A stretch of DNA of 64,000 nt from Rhodococcus spongiicola (GTDB lineage: Bacteria > Actinomycetota > Actinomycetes > Mycobacteriales > Mycobacteriaceae): contig NZ_RKLN01000007.1 in assembly GCF_004011835.1 (NCBI RefSeq), forward strand, positions 62,001 through 126,000. The letters run 5' to 3'. Of this stretch, positions 62,772 through 64,000 are shown in pieces. A model generated the notes under the pieces. It worked only from the letters and a program-made list of their open reading frames with translations, searched no databases and had not been told where the DNA came from. Both the position numbers and the translations under genes were made by a program. Every line of letters begins with the position of its first letter. The first letter of the stretch is position 1.

Positions 62772-63518
62772 ATGGATCGTCACCGATGCGAGTTCCGGAT
62801 CTACGGGGAGCTGAACGACTTCCTGCAGCCCCGGCTGAGGCGACGGAGTATCCCGCACGAGTTCGACGGTTCACCGTCGGTCAAGGATCGGATCGAATCG
62901 CTCGGTGTTCCCCACACCGAGGTCGACCTGATCATCGTCGACGGTGAACCCGTCGGGTTCGACCGCCGACTCTCCGGTGGTGAACGAGTTGCCGTCTACC
63001 CCACCTTCCGGTCCCTGGGGCTGGGCGACATCGCCCCGCTGCGTCCACCTTTGCCGGAACCACGGTTCGTGCTCGACGTTCATCTCGGCCGGCTCGCTCG
63101 CTACCTGCGGCTACTGGGTTTCGATACCGCCTATACGAACGACCGTTCCGACGACGAGCTTCTCGCGTTGTCGCGGGACGAGAGCCGAACCCTTCTCACG
63201 CGCGACGTCGGCTTGCTCGAACGCGCTGCCCTCGTTCACGGCGCCTTCCTGCACGAGACCGACCCCAGACTCCAACTGCGCGAGGTGATCGACCGGTTCC
63301 AGCTGCTCGAGCGCATCGCCCCGCTCACCCGATGTGCACGCTGCAACGGGCTGATTGGTCCCGCGGCGCCCGCGATGGCCCGGGCCCGCGTACCCGTCGG
63401 CGTGCTACGCGAGCACAGACTGTTCAGCCGTTGCTACGACTGCGGGCAGGTGTACTGGCCGGGTGGACATCTGAAGCGTCTGCGGACGCGACTGGCCGAG
63501 ATCGGCATCTGGTTCTGA
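62772..63518 (+). CDS. Mut7-C RNase-domain protein with N-terminal ubiquitin-like domain
   Basis: 248 residues. Residues 1 to about 85 look like the Mut7-C-associated ubiquitin/ThiS-like fold (FRIYGELNDFLQPR ... ERVAVYPTFRSL). Residues about 95-248 form a Mut7-C domain (PIN-like RNase) with RFVLDVHLGRLARYLRLLGF, TNDRSDDELLALS, RTLLTRDVGLLERA and a zinc ribbon CARCNGLI / CYDCGQVYWPG. ATG 62772 is chosen as it matches the ubiquitin-like onset; the frame extends 20 codons upstream. It lies 83 bp after the VOC gene on the same strand. Likely RNA processing; relation to the NRPS is doubtful. Confidence 0.85.
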   Translation: MDRHRCEFRIYGELNDFLQPRLRRRSIPHEFDGSPSVKDRIESLGVPHTEVDLIIVDGEPVGFDRRLSGGERVAVYPTFRSLGLGDIAPLRPPLPEPRFVLDVHLGRLARYLRLLGFDTAYTNDRSDDELLALSRDESRTLLTRDVGLLERAALVHGAFLHETDPRLQLREVIDRFQLLERIAPLTRCARCNGLIGPAAPAMARARVPVGVLREHRLFSRCYDCGQVYWPGGHLKRLRTRLAEIGIWF

Positions 63519-63558
63519 CCTCGCCCGTTCGTCACTCGGCCGCCAGGTGGCTGACTGT

Positions 63559-64000
63559 TCAGCCGCTGCTGCCACTGAGCGAGGACTGAGCGCAGTTGTA
63601 TTCGCCGGGTGGACACTCGAAAAGGTCACCCACGAAGGCGGTGGCGTCCGGTAGCGCGTCGAGCTGCGTCTCGAGATGGCCGCCCGGATACCTCCGGAAC
63701 GTGACCGGTTGCCGGTTGATTGCCAGGTCGGCGGCCAGCTTCAGGGCCAGTGGTGCCGGCACCATCAAGTCCGTCATGCCGTGGCCGAGGAACACGGGGC
63801 GGTCGTACCCGCTCACGGGTACCGCGAGCATGTCGTCGAGCGCCGCCAGCATGGCCGGATCGTCGACGTCGCGGACCACGAGGTCACCGATGGAGACGTC
63901 CTCTAGCACGGGGGCCATGTCGGCGTAGCACTCGGACTCGGCGGCGTCGACTGCGGCGCGGCCGACGTCGGACAGGTAGCCGTTGACATCGAGATCAGGG
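63559..64000 (-). CDS. Secretory lipase/alpha-beta hydrolase, C-terminal part
   Basis: The gene runs leftward and enters from the right edge, so only about 146 C-terminal residues are visible. GHGMTDLMVPAPLALKLA holds the catalytic Asp region and YPGGHLETQ the catalytic His of the secretory lipase (LIP) type; the nucleophile Ser is outside the window. Cysteines (ECYADM, ECPPGEYNC) suggest a disulfide-stabilised, exported enzyme. Signal peptide and start are not visible. Confidence 0.7.
   Translation of the reverse strand, partial: PDLDVNGYLSDVGRAAVDAAESECYADMAPVLEDVSIGDLVVRDVDDPAMLAALDDMLAVPVSGYDRPVFLGHGMTDLMVPAPLALKLAADLAINRQPVTFRRYPGGHLETQLDALPDATAFVGDLFECPPGEYNCAQSSLSGSSG

Overview
The window is high-GC DNA with dense, often 4-bp-overlapping genes, GTG/TTG starts and actinobacterial families: TreX-TreY-TreZ trehalose synthesis, a UPF0182 giant membrane protein, an F420-type DUF385 reductase, ESX (type VII) secretion substrates, an LpqN-family protein and a BioQ-type operator. 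The order Hsp20 / small hypothetical / 5-TM anchor / flavoprotein / iron-sulfur subunit matches the Rv0251c-Rv0247c region of Mycobacterium tuberculosis. I infer a mycolic-acid-containing actinomycete, most likely Rhodococcus or a close relative (Nocardia, Gordonia). The sequence alone does not fix the species.

Layout. 1-2.1 kb: leftward ABC-2 exporter operon, cut by the left edge. 2.2-6.3 kb: DUF385 reductase, threonine dehydratase ilvA, and a TetR regulator divergent from a 14-TM drug exporter with two copies of one operator. 6.3-9.2 kb: leftward four-gene type VII secretion cassette (EspC-like partner, WXG protein with a glycine-zipper tail, four-TM protein, LpqN-like protein), proposed as a membrane-active effector with its immunity protein. 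9.3-16.6 kb: treX-treY and treZ, interrupted by an oppositely oriented methyltransferase. 16.7-20.2 kb: small secreted protein and UPF0182. 20.2-28.7 kb: mixed accessory genes, including four small regulators. Two of these (pentapeptide-repeat divergon; TetR / 35-residue membrane peptide divergon) carry clear paired palindromes. 28.7-30.1 kb: Tat-exported GH64 glucanase with a PEPTPN-repeat tail.

30.2-39.9 kb is a divergent, IclR-controlled catabolic island. Leftward: iclR, a CitE-like lyase, a cyclase-family hydrolase and an MmgE/PrpD protein, each joined by an ATGA overlap. Rightward: an FAD oxidoreductase, a dihydropyrimidinase-like amidohydrolase, a CaiB/BaiF CoA transferase lacking the usual catalytic Asp, and an MFS importer. 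The set suggests uptake, ene-reduction, cyclic-amide ring opening, CoA activation and C-C cleavage of an unidentified substrate.

40-42 kb: acyltransferase-3/SGNH protein. 42.1-45.4 kb: bioA and bioF-bioD with a BioQ-type box between them. 45.5-50.0 kb: Sdh1-type succinate dehydrogenase operon and an Hsp20 gene under a CIRCE element. 50.3-62.7 kb: a 12-kb single-gene trimodular NRPS (C-A-T-E-C-A-T-C-A-T-TE) with a VOC-family gene 15 bp downstream, an orphan tripeptide pathway. 62.8-64 kb: Mut7-C RNase-type protein and the C-terminal end of a secretory lipase cut by the right edge.

I saw no rRNA, tRNA, IS element, phage gene or CRISPR array.
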